NCBI GenBank assembly: GCA_021018995.1
Contig: CM037591.1
Coordinates: 1,742,001-1,806,000, forward strand
From: Chloranthus sessilifolius
Taxonomy: Eukaryota; Streptophyta; Magnoliopsida; Chloranthales; Chloranthaceae
Direction: 5' to 3'
DNA length: 64,000 nucleotides
The notes beneath the pieces are model-generated. The model did no database searches. It was given only the letters and a program-made list of their open reading frames with translations, and had not been told where the DNA came from. The translations under genes were made by a program, and so were the position numbers. Each line of letters begins with the position of its first letter. The first letter of the stretch is position 1. Below are positions 47,701 through 56,322 of the stretch, piece by piece.

Positions 47701-50445
47701 TGTGATTTCCCCCATCCAACCCTTGAGCACGCCCCGTCAAACTATGTCTAGGGAGTCGAGAGAAGTTCCATCATATACTCGGGTCCATTGGTGACTCAAC
47801 CATCCGATTCTGCTCATACACAGTGAGAAATTGATGGCTATATTGTTCTCGGATGGCTCTTTAATTCAAAGGAAGAGCCTAAATATACTATATTTATGTT
47901 TTAAGTGTCTCATGCTAAGCAGGGAGATTGATCCGTGTTTGAGTACTATGAGTATAAGCCACATTCTAGGTACCCAAGTGAGGTCCTAAAATTGTTGCGC
48001 GTCGCCTGGAGCGTCAACAGATTTATTGTTTTCTGATGGGGTTGCAAAGACTCTATTATGGGTGTATGTAGGTTATTATAGTCACTGGTGATAATTCTAC
48101 GAAATATAGCTCATGTGATAGGTTGTGCATTCGATGTGAAAGATCTTGGCCATCAAAGATTCTTTCTTGGGATTAAGATTGCCTGTTTTCTTCGTGTTAT
48201 ATTTCTTTCACAGAAGGAATATGCTCTTGACTTGTTATGAGACACAGGCATGCTTAGGTGTGAACCAAGTATTCTATGGATCATAAACACCACCTGCATG
48301 ATGATATTGGAGAGCCTCTCCCAGATCCTTCTGAGCATCAGTAACTGGTTGGCGCCTCATATATGTTACCAATACTAGGCCTGTATTACCTTTGCAGTGT
48401 TTGTTTACCAGCTTATGCACTCTCCTAGGATACCCCAAGTTCATGCAGTTCACTGCATTCTCCATTACATCAAATCCTTCTTTTGGTAGAGGGTTATTCT
48501 ATTATAATGCTGGACATTCTTCTCTCAGTTGCTACAGTGATGCAGATTATGCTGGAACGCCTACTGATCGTTGTTTTGCCTCTGGCTATTATGCATTTTT
48601 GGGAGATATCTTGGTAGTGTGGAAAAGTAAGAAGCAAGAGGTGGTCTCTAGATCCCACGTGGAGTCTGAGTATAGAGCTATGGCACATGGTAGGTGTTAG
48701 GTCTTGTGGCTTCAATCTCTTCTCACCGAGCTCAAATCTCCACCATCCATTCTCATACCTCTACATTGTCATAATTAGGCGGTCATAGATATTGTGGCTG
48801 ATTCAGTTCTTCATGAAATGACAAAGCACATTGAAGATTATATTCACTTTCTTCACGAGTTTTATTTTTCTTTCGGTACTAATATAAAGACCAATAGAGC
48901 TCCTAAGCCCCAACCAGGTCAGCATATTCTCTTCCCCTTCTCTACTTCCTCTCTATTCCTAAACACTAACCCTAACTTACTATCTTCACCAACTAACATC
49001 TGCATTAAACTCATTTTGGGATTTAGCCAGTGTATTTCAAATAAACAGATTTCGAAATCGGTGGATTTAGAAATCTACCTTTTGGAAGTCGTGAGGAGAC
49101 GAGTTGGGGATTTGAGAAGACGAGGTTTTTTTTATTTTTTTGACTCCACATCCTGCAAGAATCATCCAACATGAGAAAAAGATGATTTGATTGCGTGACA
49201 GTTGATTCATTTGAAACAAAGAGAAACTTGAGAAAAAGAAGTAGTTTTAGTCAGAGAGCATAGGGTCTTAAGCTCTAAAAGTGGTTAGTTGATTTCCTTC
49301 AAACGAAAAGGGAGTTTTTAATGCAAATAACATAGGGTATTTTTTTAATCTGATGATGTCGTTGTGAGAAACAATACAAGGGTTTTCTCTCTCGCCTATA
49401 CACCAACTAACTCAAATTCAGGTTCACTTGGATTTCTAAAGAATGCTTCCTAGGTGTTATTTGGAAAATCACTGCTTTACACTAAGCACGTGGATTTAGC
49501 TAAATCAAAATACAGTACTAGATTTGGCACCCCGATCAGTGGATTTGGATTTGACCCACATAAATCCAAATCCACCACCCCAAATCTAGGTTCCCAATTG
49601 CAGCCTTATGCAAATCAATGGGATGGATGAAATTTTCATTTTTCTTAATCGTAATGATTTTTTGTAGTGTGTTCTGATTTTTATTTTTGGAAAAAATAAA
49701 TTACTAAATAAATCTTCCGATTTAAAATGTGATCCAAATTGTTCCTCTTATGGTCTTACAATGTAATGTGATTTTGACAACATTGACTATGATAAAAATC
49801 AGCTCATAATATAAACAGACAAGAGATTCTTCTTACATGAGATACAAGTAGCGCCTTTCCAACTCACAAAAATAAATGCGATGAAAACACTTTGACATGA
49901 GATTGTAAAGCTTAAGCACACATTGAATCAATTCTATCATCACTCCAATCCAAATAAAGCAACTAATCTCTCTATCAAAAGCATCCACTATTTCAGCAGA
50001 TTTCTCCGAATTCACATGTAATCATTCTATCATATTTTTAAAACATAACATTAAACTATCTCAATGAAACGAATTGGAGGAGGAGAATAATATACAATAG
50101 AAACTAGAAACAATAAAAAGATACATTAATTTCATTATATAATTGAAAAAAAGAATTCATTCCCATACCTAATGTAATTTTTGGGGCTGGCTCGTTGCTG
50201 GCAGAAAGAGACCTCTCTTCAGCCTCCTGCAGAATCTGTTGCATCTGCGATAAACGAGCTGACACCTTCTTTCCCCCGTCGCCTAAATCTGGTGCCATGC
50301 ACCGTATCCGGCCGCTCGTAACACCCCGAGATACTAATCGAAGGGCACCGCACAGTTTCAGTGTCGAAAAGATTGAACAAGAATGGCGAAATGGGGATGT
50401 ACAGAAAAAATCTTTTAGAATCAAGCTGCTTCTGAAGGCTGCCAT
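32065..50445 (-). CDS. ICT1/ArfB-like peptidyl-tRNA hydrolase (class I release-factor GGQ domain), seven exons over 18.4 kb
   Basis: Exons: 50445-50169, 43399-43340, 40377-40295, 32810-32746, 32656-32623, 32388-32318 and 32155-32065. They sum to 681 bp (226 residues plus stop) and every phase matches. This family frees peptides from stalled ribosomes without codon recognition: ICT1/MRPL58 in animal mitochondria, ArfB/YaeJ in bacteria. The catalytic GGQ is at residues 106-108 in [14 protein letters not shown]. Then come [17 protein letters not shown], a typical [18 protein letters not shown] segment, and a basic tail ([20 protein letters not shown], then [12 protein letters not shown]) as used by ICT1/ArfB to enter the mRNA channel. 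The first 50 residues are Ser/Arg/Leu-rich with few acids, like an organelle transit peptide. It resembles the Arabidopsis class I release-factor-like protein I recall as At1g62850. The large introns hold copia, MITE, SINE and duplicated sequence, yet no exon shows damage. Confidence 0.93.
32318..32388 (-). CDS. ICT1-like exon 6
   Basis: 71 bp between GAACAG|GTA and AAGTT|GTATGT. Codes [20 protein letters not shown] and IAK plus two bases. Confidence 0.92.
32623..32656 (-). CDS. ICT1-like exon 5
   Basis: 34 bp between CCTTCAG|GGG and CTGCAG|GTAC. Completes K and codes [11 protein letters not shown]. Confidence 0.92.
32746..32810 (-). CDS. ICT1-like exon 4
   Basis: 65 bp between GAACAG|GAA and CAGAA|GTTAAC. 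Codes [20 protein letters not shown] and Q plus two bases. Confidence 0.92.
33004..33077. repeat. (TA)n(GA)n compound microsatellite
   Basis: About 33 bases of TA repeat followed by about 40 of GA repeat, in ICT1-like intron 3. Confidence 0.95.
33228..33320. repeat. (AATA)n(TA)n(CA)n compound microsatellite
   Basis: About 35 bases of AATA units, then TA, then CA repeats. Confidence 0.95.
33321..34809. other. ICT1-like intron 3: degraded MITE-like sequence
   Basis: Words such as CATGTGGCACCCATCACGAG, AAATGTGGTCAAAGGT, CAACCCAAAACGGATT and ATCACGTGCCATGTGATC recur at 20405-20640, 40075-40110 and 59360-59670. This marks an old family with CACGTG-rich ends. No gene seen. Confidence 0.4.
34810..34914 (+). 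pseudogene. Copia reverse-transcriptase fragment abutting an LTR
   Basis: Reads [20 protein letters not shown] and on, the FxIKDLGxLxYFLG region of Ty1/copia RT, and stops at the LTR start. The same segment occurs again inside the element at about 36790-36850, so this is a separate copy. Confidence 0.65.
36198..36358. repeat. GC-rich MITE-like insertion with GGGC/GCCC words
   Basis: Repeated AGCCCGAGCCCGGCCCG-type words and their inverse (GGGCTTGGGCTTG, ACGGGCGGGCTA). Lies in the copia internal region just before the RT frame. Confidence 0.5.
36363..37688 (+). pseudogene. Copia reverse transcriptase and RNase H, broken
   Basis: Legible pieces in order: [20 protein letters not shown] and [12 protein letters not shown] (RT), a YVDDI-region relic (36735-36760), FDIKDL and FLGIEVARS, then RNase H pieces [58 protein letters not shown] and [12 protein letters not shown]. 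Many stops and frameshifts separate them. Ends at LEGEC beside the PPT, the usual copia C-terminus. Confidence 0.8.
37905..38395 (+). pseudogene. Second copia fragment (RT end and RNase H)
   Basis: Pieces read [60 protein letters not shown] and [16 protein letters not shown]. It starts right after the 3' LTR of the previous element and differs from it, so it belongs to another family. No LTR is seen for it. Confidence 0.75.
38396..39126. other. ICT1-like intron 3, nothing recognised
   Basis: A near-direct repeat (GGCTTTGTGATCACATAGAA at 38592, GATCTGTGATCACATGAACT at 38638) is present. Otherwise plain AT-rich sequence. Confidence 0.4.
39127..39703. repeat. Tandem duplication of about 287 bp in intron 3
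   Basis: Two copies begin at 39127 and 39414. Shared words include GGCTTTGCA, GATAAAATGGGATGT, GTTGCAACCAGAA, AATTCCCTAGAAAAA, TCTCATTTTCAGCTTGGTTT and AAGCAAAGTAGAAGGC. Both have an open plus frame ([22 protein letters not shown]) that I cannot identify. Confidence 0.8.
40295..40377 (-). CDS. ICT1-like exon 3
   Basis: 83 bp between TTATTACAG|TAA and CAAATG|GTACCT. Codes [20 protein letters not shown] and IMERILQM. A partial tandem copy lies 191 bp upstream in the gene (40524-40568). Confidence 0.92.
40323..40716. repeat. Tandem duplication covering ICT1-like exon 3
   Basis: Two units of about 197 bp (40323-40519 and 40520-40716). The first holds the true exon 3. The second holds its first 12 codons, the same acceptor and polypyrimidine tract, and then diverges by a short deletion. 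Both share ATGGATAAGCTTGAACAATT, CTCAGAGAATAGACCAATAT and a CA-rich end. Confidence 0.9.
40524..40568 (-). pseudogene. Possible cryptic exon from the duplicated exon 3
   Basis: After acceptor TTATTACAG it codes [15 protein letters not shown] and reaches CTAG|GTGAAA, a usable donor. The stretch is 45 bp, a multiple of three, in the same phase as exon 3 and without a stop. Inclusion would insert 15 residues and keep the frame. Whether it is spliced in is unknown. Confidence 0.45.
43026..43140 (-). mobile_element. tRNA-derived SINE, copy 1 (partial)
   Basis: On the minus strand a B-box GGTTCAATCCC and a head GGCCTGTATCCCAATTGGAA are followed by GACAATATTGCAACCTC and an A-rich end. Same family as 58371-58460. 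Confidence 0.65.
43340..43399 (-). CDS. ICT1-like exon 2 (GGQ motif)
   Basis: 60 bp between TACCTGCAG|ACC and AAGG|GTGCGA. Codes [20 protein letters not shown] with the catalytic GGQ. Confidence 0.95.
44711..44740. repeat. (AAT)n microsatellite
   Basis: About ten AAT units in intron 1 of the ICT1-like gene. Confidence 0.9.
44800..44895. repeat. Partial GATAC-family MITE
   Basis: GATACATTGTTTCAATGTAT, ACCGATACATATCG and the right end ATTTTGACCCATG are present. The left end is missing. Confidence 0.6.
45414..45697. repeat. GATAC-family MITE nested in another copy
   Basis: An outer copy starts CATGGGTCAAAATATCG at 45414. Within it a second copy (45470-45697) has ends CATGGGTCAAAAT and ATTTTGACCCATG and a perfect 8-bp duplication TCGCCACC (45462-45469 and 45698-45705). 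Confidence 0.8.
45598..46139. repeat. Recent tandem duplication, period 273 bp
   Basis: GCCGATGCCGATACATTGAA starts both units (45598 and 45871). They differ at only a dozen or so positions and end GCCCGAGTTCAC. The unit includes the right half of the nested MITE. Confidence 0.88.
47163..47371. repeat. GATAC-family MITE inside the copia element
   Basis: CATAGATCAAAATCTCG ... GGATTTTTGATCTATG, flanked by TTTGTTCC and GTTGTTCC (7 of 8). The inside has GGTACGGTACATTCAAGGTA-type palindromes. It inserted after the copia element. Confidence 0.78.
48392..48862 (+). pseudogene. Copia RNase H relic
   Basis: Reads [55 protein letters not shown]. Then, frameshifted, [20 protein letters not shown]. The Asp of SDADYAG and the ESEYRAM motif are kept. 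Stops follow. Confidence 0.75.
49020..50168 (-). other. 5' part of ICT1-like intron 1
   Basis: No element recognised. Repeated TGGATTTAG/CAAATCCA words at 49010-49600 suggest a degraded inverted repeat. Confidence 0.35.
50169..50445 (-). CDS. ICT1-like exon 1 (transit peptide, start of the domain)
   Basis: Starts [10 protein letters not shown] at 50445 and ends ...NEPAPKITL plus one base at donor ATTAG|GTATGG. An apparent frame beyond it is intron. Confidence 0.9.
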
Positions 50446-50754
50446 TTATGTGGAGTTCAGTTTTTCGGTCTGGAAAAACCCTAGGAGAGGAAGATAATTA
50501 TTAAATGCTAGAGATAAAAATAATAAATAAACAAATTGAAAAAGGAGATGTTATGAAGAGAAAAAGAAAAAAATATAGATACAAATAGAACCCTAGAAAC
50601 TCAGTTTAGATCTTCTTCTTGGTCCGTTCAATTTCTAATTACGAAAAAATTATATTAAAAAAACAAAAAAATGGGTTTGGTACAAGAAATCAATTTATAG
50701 ATTTTTGCCGCAAAAACTGATGGTGAAACTAATAAGCGCTAGTAAAATCCTAGA
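50446..50754 (-). promoter_or_regulatory. Upstream region of the ICT1-like gene
   Basis: About 300 bp of AT-rich sequence before the ATG, with AGGGTTT/AAACCCT-type words (50476-50482, 50589-50595) common in promoters of plant translation genes. No clear TATA box. It separates the gene from the divergent DUF1442 relics. Confidence 0.35.
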
Positions 50755-51180
50755 ATTCAAACAAGAGGATGCATGAATTACGAACTATGAACTACTAATT
50801 TGAGAAAAAGAGCAACCTCCGCCAAGGACACAGAGGGTGGGAGTTTGCTTATCAAGCGAGATGGTCCAAAGGATTTCGAATAGTTGTGCACCTCTCGATT
50901 GCAGAAGGAGATTGGCGGAAGCACTGGGAACCTAATTTGTCTACATTTTGAAGCCAATAAGCAATCTTGTCAGTTGTGCAGTGAGCGGACGTTTAGAAAA
51001 ACACGGGTTTCAATAGCATAAAAATATGTGTATGTCTCGAGGACCACATAAGTGTATAGCTGACAAGATATCAACACACTCATTGTCGTAGATGAGTATG
51101 CAATGAATAATTGGCTCAATTGAGCTTAGTTTGGTGGCTCCAAATCGCTCGGAAACTGGTGATGTCCGAAGAAAGCACTA

Positions 51181-51387
51181 GGCTGTGTTTGAGATTACTC
51201 TTTGGAGGCAACGAGTAGCTCTCTGCTCTGGCGCAGAGCACTTTAGTTTAGGACTTTGTTTGGTTCTATGTGCTCTTAGCTCTTTCGAAAAATGAAAAAG
51301 TTGAATTTGGTTCTCTTTAAAAGAGCAATTTAAACCTGCTCTTTTAAGTGGGCTGATCTTTGCCTCCAAAGAGCAATCCTAAACACA
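51181..51387. repeat. MITE in unit A
   Basis: GGCTGTGTTTGAGATTACTC, TTTGGAGGCAA and the inverted right end (TTTGCCTCCAAAGAGCAATC, CTAAACACAGCC). About 207 bp, with 32-bp inverted ends. Confidence 0.75.
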
Positions 51388-52135
51388 GCCTCAACTTTTG
51401 AGAAACTAAGGCTGTATTTGGCAACATGACAAATGGGAGCACGTCCCATCCATTGCCTGATTCCCTACAAGTGAAGGAAATACATGATTTAAATAATATA
51501 AGATCTTCAAAAATATATCTAAAAGAAAGTGAAAACAAAAACATCTGCATAATTTGATCTTTATGTGCATATTTACAATGTTGGTAGATCGATCCGATCA
51601 TTAGTTCTTAACCATGGGATGAATGAAATTCGATACATGATGAATAAAAGAATTAAAAAGCTTTTATTGTGTTGCTTAAGTTATAGGGAGATTCGTGAAC
51701 CTAAAAATCAAATATAAAAAGCTCTTTGTTATTCAAAATAAAATAACCACTCATTGATCTTTGTCATTCAAAATAAAATAATCACTCATTGAGGATAAGA
51801 GACTACACTAAACAAACAAGATAAAAAACTCGCTTAGCAATAAGCCACTGTTTGAGCCTAACTCCTGAAGGCTTGACCGAAGCTATTAGTCAGGTGACCT
51901 CTCACAATGTCCATGTTTTGTAGACTAGTTCATTCAAAAGATTCAAAACTATAAGCCCTCCACTCTACAAATGTGATGCTCTAACCTCTAAACTAAGCGG
52001 GCACACCCAATACTGAATAAAAATTCAGGAAACTATTGATATCTTAGCTTACTTTCACAAAGATTAAGGTAGAGATTCATTTAGCCTAAACTGCAATTTC
52101 TATATTCCCTTCTTGGTAATACCCATCATATGCAG

Positions 52136-52161
52136 GTACCACCACCGTAGCACTTGCTGCC
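52136..52161 (+). pseudogene. DUF1442 exon 2, copy A, cut by a retrotransposon
   Basis: After acceptor CATATGCAG the codons (G)TTTVALAA match copies B and C. The frame is then broken by the LTR starting TGTCACCCC at 52162. Only about eight codons remain. Confidence 0.65.
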
Positions 52162-52808
52162 TGTCACCCCTCGTGCGTAACACCGAATATTTTCCACCAT
52201 ATTTGTACCATATACAATATATGTATATAGTAGAGATACATAGAATACTCTAGAATAGTAGAGTAACTAGGGAGGCTCCATGGAAGATTCTAGACAAGAC
52301 AAGTTTAGACTCACGGAAAAGTGTAGAAAATTAGGGAGAGAACTTGGAAGAGGGCAGAACCCAAGATTAGTGTGGAAGCTTTTAGAGAAAACTCGAGAGT
52401 ATTCCACTACCGTTGGATTTTTGACACATGTATAGATCTTTTACCGTTAATTGTACATAGGAGGCCTATAATACGCAAGATGGTCTCATTTGCAAGGCAC
52501 CTCTAAGATTGTAAAGTACTCTTGAGTTTAATACAAACTTGTTCTTTGCATTCCCTCTCTTGAGATGTCTTCTACTTTCTCTTAGTCTCTTTGCAAGTTT
52601 TCAAGTTTTCGGAGTTAGGCTGATCTTGACACGCTGGGAAGTGAATAAACGCAAGAGCCGCACAGATAGTCAAGGGGCGACGCTAGGCCCGTGACAGTTG
52701 GTATCAAAGTCACATCGGTTTAGGGGAAAACCATGTTGGTTGGAAGGAGAGACCAAATCGAGTAAGAGAATCATCATATCACAGGTTGTACACGAGGGCA
52801 ACAAGTCA

Positions 52809-53549
52809 ATGAGGGATAAGTCTCGTGACGCTTCTAGGGATGTGGTTGCCAGCTTTGACGCACGGCTTGCTAAGGTGGAGCTAGTCGTGGCCGACGGAGG
52901 GGATCGGTTTGACAAGGTGGTCCAAAGGATCATGGCTTTCGAGAAGGGACTCGACGAGCCGCGTGGAGAGATGCAAGGACACATCAACGTCATGACAGAT
53001 GAGCAATATAAAGAGCGGGAAGCACGGAAGTCCTTCAAGCCTGAGGTATGGGAAGCCCTCAATGTTATACATGTACAATTAGAGGAAATTAGGAGTGTTG
53101 TGGCCTTGTTTAAGAAGGTCGTGGCCAATGGAATAGTCACAAGTCGGAAGGCTCTTAGGGTGAGGGCAGCAGACCCTAAAATCATTAGCGAGTCGAGGAA
53201 TGTTATAAAGAATCAGGACAAATGTGAGGGAGACAATCTCTCACACCCTAAGGGGGAAGTTGACATTCCATCACAGAAGAGGGACAATAAGCGGGAAGCA
53301 CGGAAGCCTTTCAAGGTTCATGAATCCAAATGCTTCTTGTGTGATGGGTCACACAAGGCAAAGGAATGCCCAAGGAGAGAAGCTCTAATGGCCCTTGCCG
53401 CAACAATGGATGAGAAGGAAAGCATTGAGGATGCTGAGAAGGAAAGTGTTGAGGATGCAACAATGGGTTCGTTGCAGCTCCTCAACCTAATCGAGAAGCT
53501 ACCCGAGACCCCAAAGCACCCGAGACGCAGACAAACGAAGGGCCCATGA
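52809..53549 (+). pseudogene. Chromovirus gag with zinc knuckle
   Basis: The frame is open without an ATG from 52698. The first ATG in phase is at 52809 (MRDKSRDASRDVVASFDARL), giving 246 codons. A helical, charged middle (residues 20-130) is followed by a zinc knuckle CFLCDGSHKAKECPRREA, a C-x2-C-x3-H-x4-C pattern typical of plant Ty3 gag, and a Glu-rich end. The stop overlaps the protease start (ATGA at 53546-53549). Open, but part of a non-functional element. Confidence 0.8.
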
Positions 53550-53673
53550 ACGTGGAGGCGCTCATCAATGGGAAGGTTTCTTGTGCAATATTGGACACGG
53601 GTGCCACACAAAACTTTGTCACAGTGGAAGGTTCAAATCTGTTGAGTATGAAGACGGCTAAGGAGCAAGGGTA
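53546..53673 (+). pseudogene. Chromovirus aspartic protease, truncated
   Basis: MNVEALINGKVSCAILDTGA then TQNFVT: the DTGA active-site motif of retropepsins. It stops at 53671-53673. The frame continues beyond (LKAVNLETRPIHGTTLG, VALTVGTWMG) as a broken tail. Confidence 0.75.
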
Positions 53674-53868
53674 GCTTAAAGCCGTCAACTTGGAGACGAG
53701 GCCCATCCATGGTACAACACTAGGGGTAGCGCTAACTGTGGGGACTTGGATGGGGACTCCATATACCATTCCTACAGTTAGACGAACAACGACGGGTATA
53801 AAAGGGTTATCTGCCCTACGACTCGTAAAGAAAGTAAAGAAGGGCGAGTCAACTACACCAAGAAGAAA

Positions 53869-53996
53869 GAGGATGTCCGAAGAGGCTGAGTACATCCTCA
53901 TTGAAGGGACAACAAAGCGGAGAGGTTTATGCCCATTCACAAACTACCTCGTAAAATGGAAAGGGCTACCAAACATCAAGGTTAGCACGGTGACGT
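53869..53996 (+). pseudogene. Chromodomain relic of the integrase C-terminus
   Basis: Reads EEAEYILIEGTTKRRGLCPF then TNYLVKWKGLPN. The EYLVKWKGL-like block is the diagnostic chromodomain core of plant chromoviruses. It follows the protease region after only about 200 bp, which shows the internal deletion. Confidence 0.75.
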
Positions 53997-54477
53997 GACG
54001 AGAGCGTCGCTAGTATAGGTAGGAGAGAGTGTCACGCCCTGTGTGTAGCACCGAATATTTTCCACCATATTTGTACCATATACAATAAAAAGCTCTTTGT
54101 TATTCAAAATAAAATAACTACTCATTGAGGATAAGAGACTACACAAAACAAACAAGATAAAAGGCTCGCTTAGCAATGTCACTGTTTGAGTCCAACTCCT
54201 GAAGGCTTGACCGAAGCTATCAGTCAAGTAACCTCTCCCAATGTCCTTTGTTTGTAGACTAATTTATTCCAAAAGATACAAAACTATAAGCCCTCCACTC
54301 TCTAAATGTGATGCTCTAACCTCTAAGCTAAGTGGACTCACCTAATACTAAATAAAAATTCAAGAAATTATTGATATCTTAGCTTACTTTCATAAAGATT
54401 AATATAGAGATGGGTTTAACCTAAACTACAATTTCTATATTCCCTTGTCAATACCTGTCATATGCAGGTGCCACCAC

Positions 54478-54919
54478 CCTAGCACTAGCTGCCACTATTC
54501 ACCAAACAGGTGGTCGAGTGGTGTGCATTCTTCGTGGGCTCAATGAATTACGATCCTCCGAAAAGGCTCTCGAGCCCGAAGTCAATCACATTGAATTTGT
54601 TTTAGGAGATGCTCGGACCCACTTGTTAAATGGCTATAGAGGAGCTGATTTTGTACTCATAGTACCTTGGAGGACCATGAAGGGGTCTATCAAGCGGCAC
54701 AAGTAGGAGGGAGCCTTCGTGGGACTTTCGTCGTTGGCTATAATGCGTTTTACAAGGGATAGGACGAATTTGTTGCCTATCGAAGATAGGTTGCAAGTGA
54801 CTAGGGTGTAGGCCAATGGTGGAGCAAGGAGTCGTCAGGTTATTAGAGTAGATAAGTCAACTGGGGAAGAGCATGTCTTTAGAATCACATCTCTACAAAG
54901 GAAAGTGGTTGAAGCTTAG
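54478..54919 (+). pseudogene. DUF1442 exon 2, copy B, with deletions
   Basis: After CATATGCAG it reads (G)ATTLALAATIHQTGGRVV then CILRGLNELRSSEKALEPE, HIEFVLGDARTHLLNGYRGA and DFVLI. Compared with copy C it has small indels (near 54660-54670, 54702-54710, and about 25 bp at 54760). Late codons RVDKSTGEEHVFRI ... KVVEA end at TAG, 54917-54919. DUF1442 proteins are plant SAM-methyltransferase-like folds of unknown role. I recall At5g62280 as the nearest type. Exon 1 is absent, so this is a pseudogene. Confidence 0.75.
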
Positions 54920-55132
54920 GATTATTTGCCCTTTAATCCTAGTTTTGAATGTTAGAGCTATAAAACAGAATTAAAAAGTGTGATGCATGGTAAATAACTA
55001 GGTACATAAATCACCCATCAAAAATGTCTTTTAGTATTTTTGATGGGTCTATTATTGTTATTGTTATTTTAATTGGATAATGGTTTGATTGAAGGAAACA
55101 ACCATATTGATGAGTATTGCTCTCTCTCTCTC

Positions 55133-55134
55133 TC

Positions 55135-55171
<37 letters not shown>
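55133..55171. repeat. (TA)n after a short (CT)n
   Basis: CT repeat at 55122-55134, then TA repeat. Marks the border between units B and C. Confidence 0.9.
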
Positions 55172-55174
<3 letters not shown>

Positions 55175-55601
55175 CAATTCAAACGAGAGGATGCATGAAT
55201 TACGAACTGTGAGCTACGAATTTGAGAAAAAGAGTAACCTCCGCCAGGGACACAGAGGGTGGGAGGTCACTTATCGAGCGAAATGGTCTAAAGGATTTCG
55301 AATAGTTGTGCACCTCCCGATTGCAGAAGGAGATTGGCAGGAGCACTAGGGAACCTAATTTGTCTACATTTTGAAGCCAATAAGTAATCTTGTTAGTTGT
55401 ACAGTGAGTGGACGTTTAGAAAAGCACAGGTTTCAGTAGCATGAAAATGTGTACATCTTGAGGTCCACATAAGTGTATAGCTGACAAGATATCAACTCAC
55501 TCATTGCCATAGATGAGTATGCAATGAGTAATTAGCTCAATCGAGCTTAGTTTGGTGGCTTTGAATTGCTCAGAAATTGGCGTTGTCCTAAGAAAGCACT
55601 A

Positions 55602-55807
55602 GGTTGTGTTTGAGATTGCTCTTTGGAGACAAAGAGTAGCTCTCTACTCTGGCACAGAGAACTTTAGTTTAGGACTTTGTTTAGTTCTATGTGCTCTTCT
55701 TTCGGAAAGTGAAAAAGCTGAATTTGGTTCTCTTTAAAAGAGCAATTTAAACCAACTCTTTTAAGTGGGTTTTTCTTTGCCTCCAAAGAGCAATCCCAAA
55801 CACAACC
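55602..55807. repeat. MITE in unit C, paralogue of 51181-51387
   Basis: GGTTGTGTTTGAGATTGCTC ... CAATCCCAAACACAACC, same inside as copy A. It was present before the unit duplicated. Confidence 0.75.
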
Positions 55808-56322
55808 TCAGTTTTTGAAAAACTAAGGTTGTGTTTGGCAACGTGACAAATGGGAGCACATCCCATCCACTACCTGCTTCCCTACAAGTGAAGGAAAAGC
55901 ATGATTTAAATAATATAAGATATTCAAAAATATATCTAAAATGACTAAGAAAGTGTAAACAAAAACATCAATATAATTTGATCTTTATGGACATATTTAG
56001 AATCTAGGTAGATAGAATCAATCATTAATTCTTAACCATGGGATGAATGAAATTCGATACATGATGAATAAAAAAATTGAAAAAGCTTTTATTGTGTTGC
56101 TTAAGTTATAGAGGGATTCAGGAACCTAAATATCAAATATAAAAAGCTCTTTGTTATTCAAAATAAAATAACCACTCATTGAGGATAAGAGACTACACCA
56201 AACAAACAAGATAAAAAGCTCGCTTAGCAATATGTCACTATTTGAGCCTAACTCCTGAAGGCTTGACCGAAGCTATCAGTCAGGTGACCTCTCATAATGT
56301 CCTTATTTTGTAGACTAGTTTA

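Larger units (their letters stand above)
46382..49019 (+). mobile_element. Degenerate Ty1/copia element in ICT1-like intron 1
   Basis: The 5' LTR ends near 46636, followed by a primer-binding site TCGTATCAGAGC (46638-46649). The LTR tail (AGACCAATAG...CTCCTAA, CCAACCAGGTCAGC-like, CTGCATTAAACTCATTT) returns at about 48866-49019 as a truncated 3' LTR. RT relics at 48120-48360 include [18 protein letters not shown] and [11 protein letters not shown]. RNase H follows. Gag and integrase are not readable. The 5' boundary is approximate. Confidence 0.7.
52162..54087 (+). mobile_element. Chromovirus (Ty3/gypsy) with most of pol deleted
   Basis: 5' LTR about 52162-52696 (TGTCAC ... GTGACA), then a primer-binding site TTGGTATCAAAGTC (52698-52711). 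Gag and protease follow, then directly a chromodomain relic, so RT, RNase H and the integrase core are missing. The 3' LTR is cut after 58 bp (54030-54087), where it matches 5' LTR sequence ACCGAATATTTTCCACCATA. Right of it the host repeat resumes at an earlier point. Confidence 0.82.

Noticed and set aside
52670..53185. A 171-codon minus-strand frame
   Set aside because: It is antisense to the chromovirus gag, which has the zinc knuckle and matching codon use.
55175..55349. A possible coding exon (WSKGFRIVVHLPIAEGDW) shared by units A and C
   Set aside because: The frame differs in stops between copies, has no start or splice sites, and matches no known family; it is more likely conserved only because the units duplicated.
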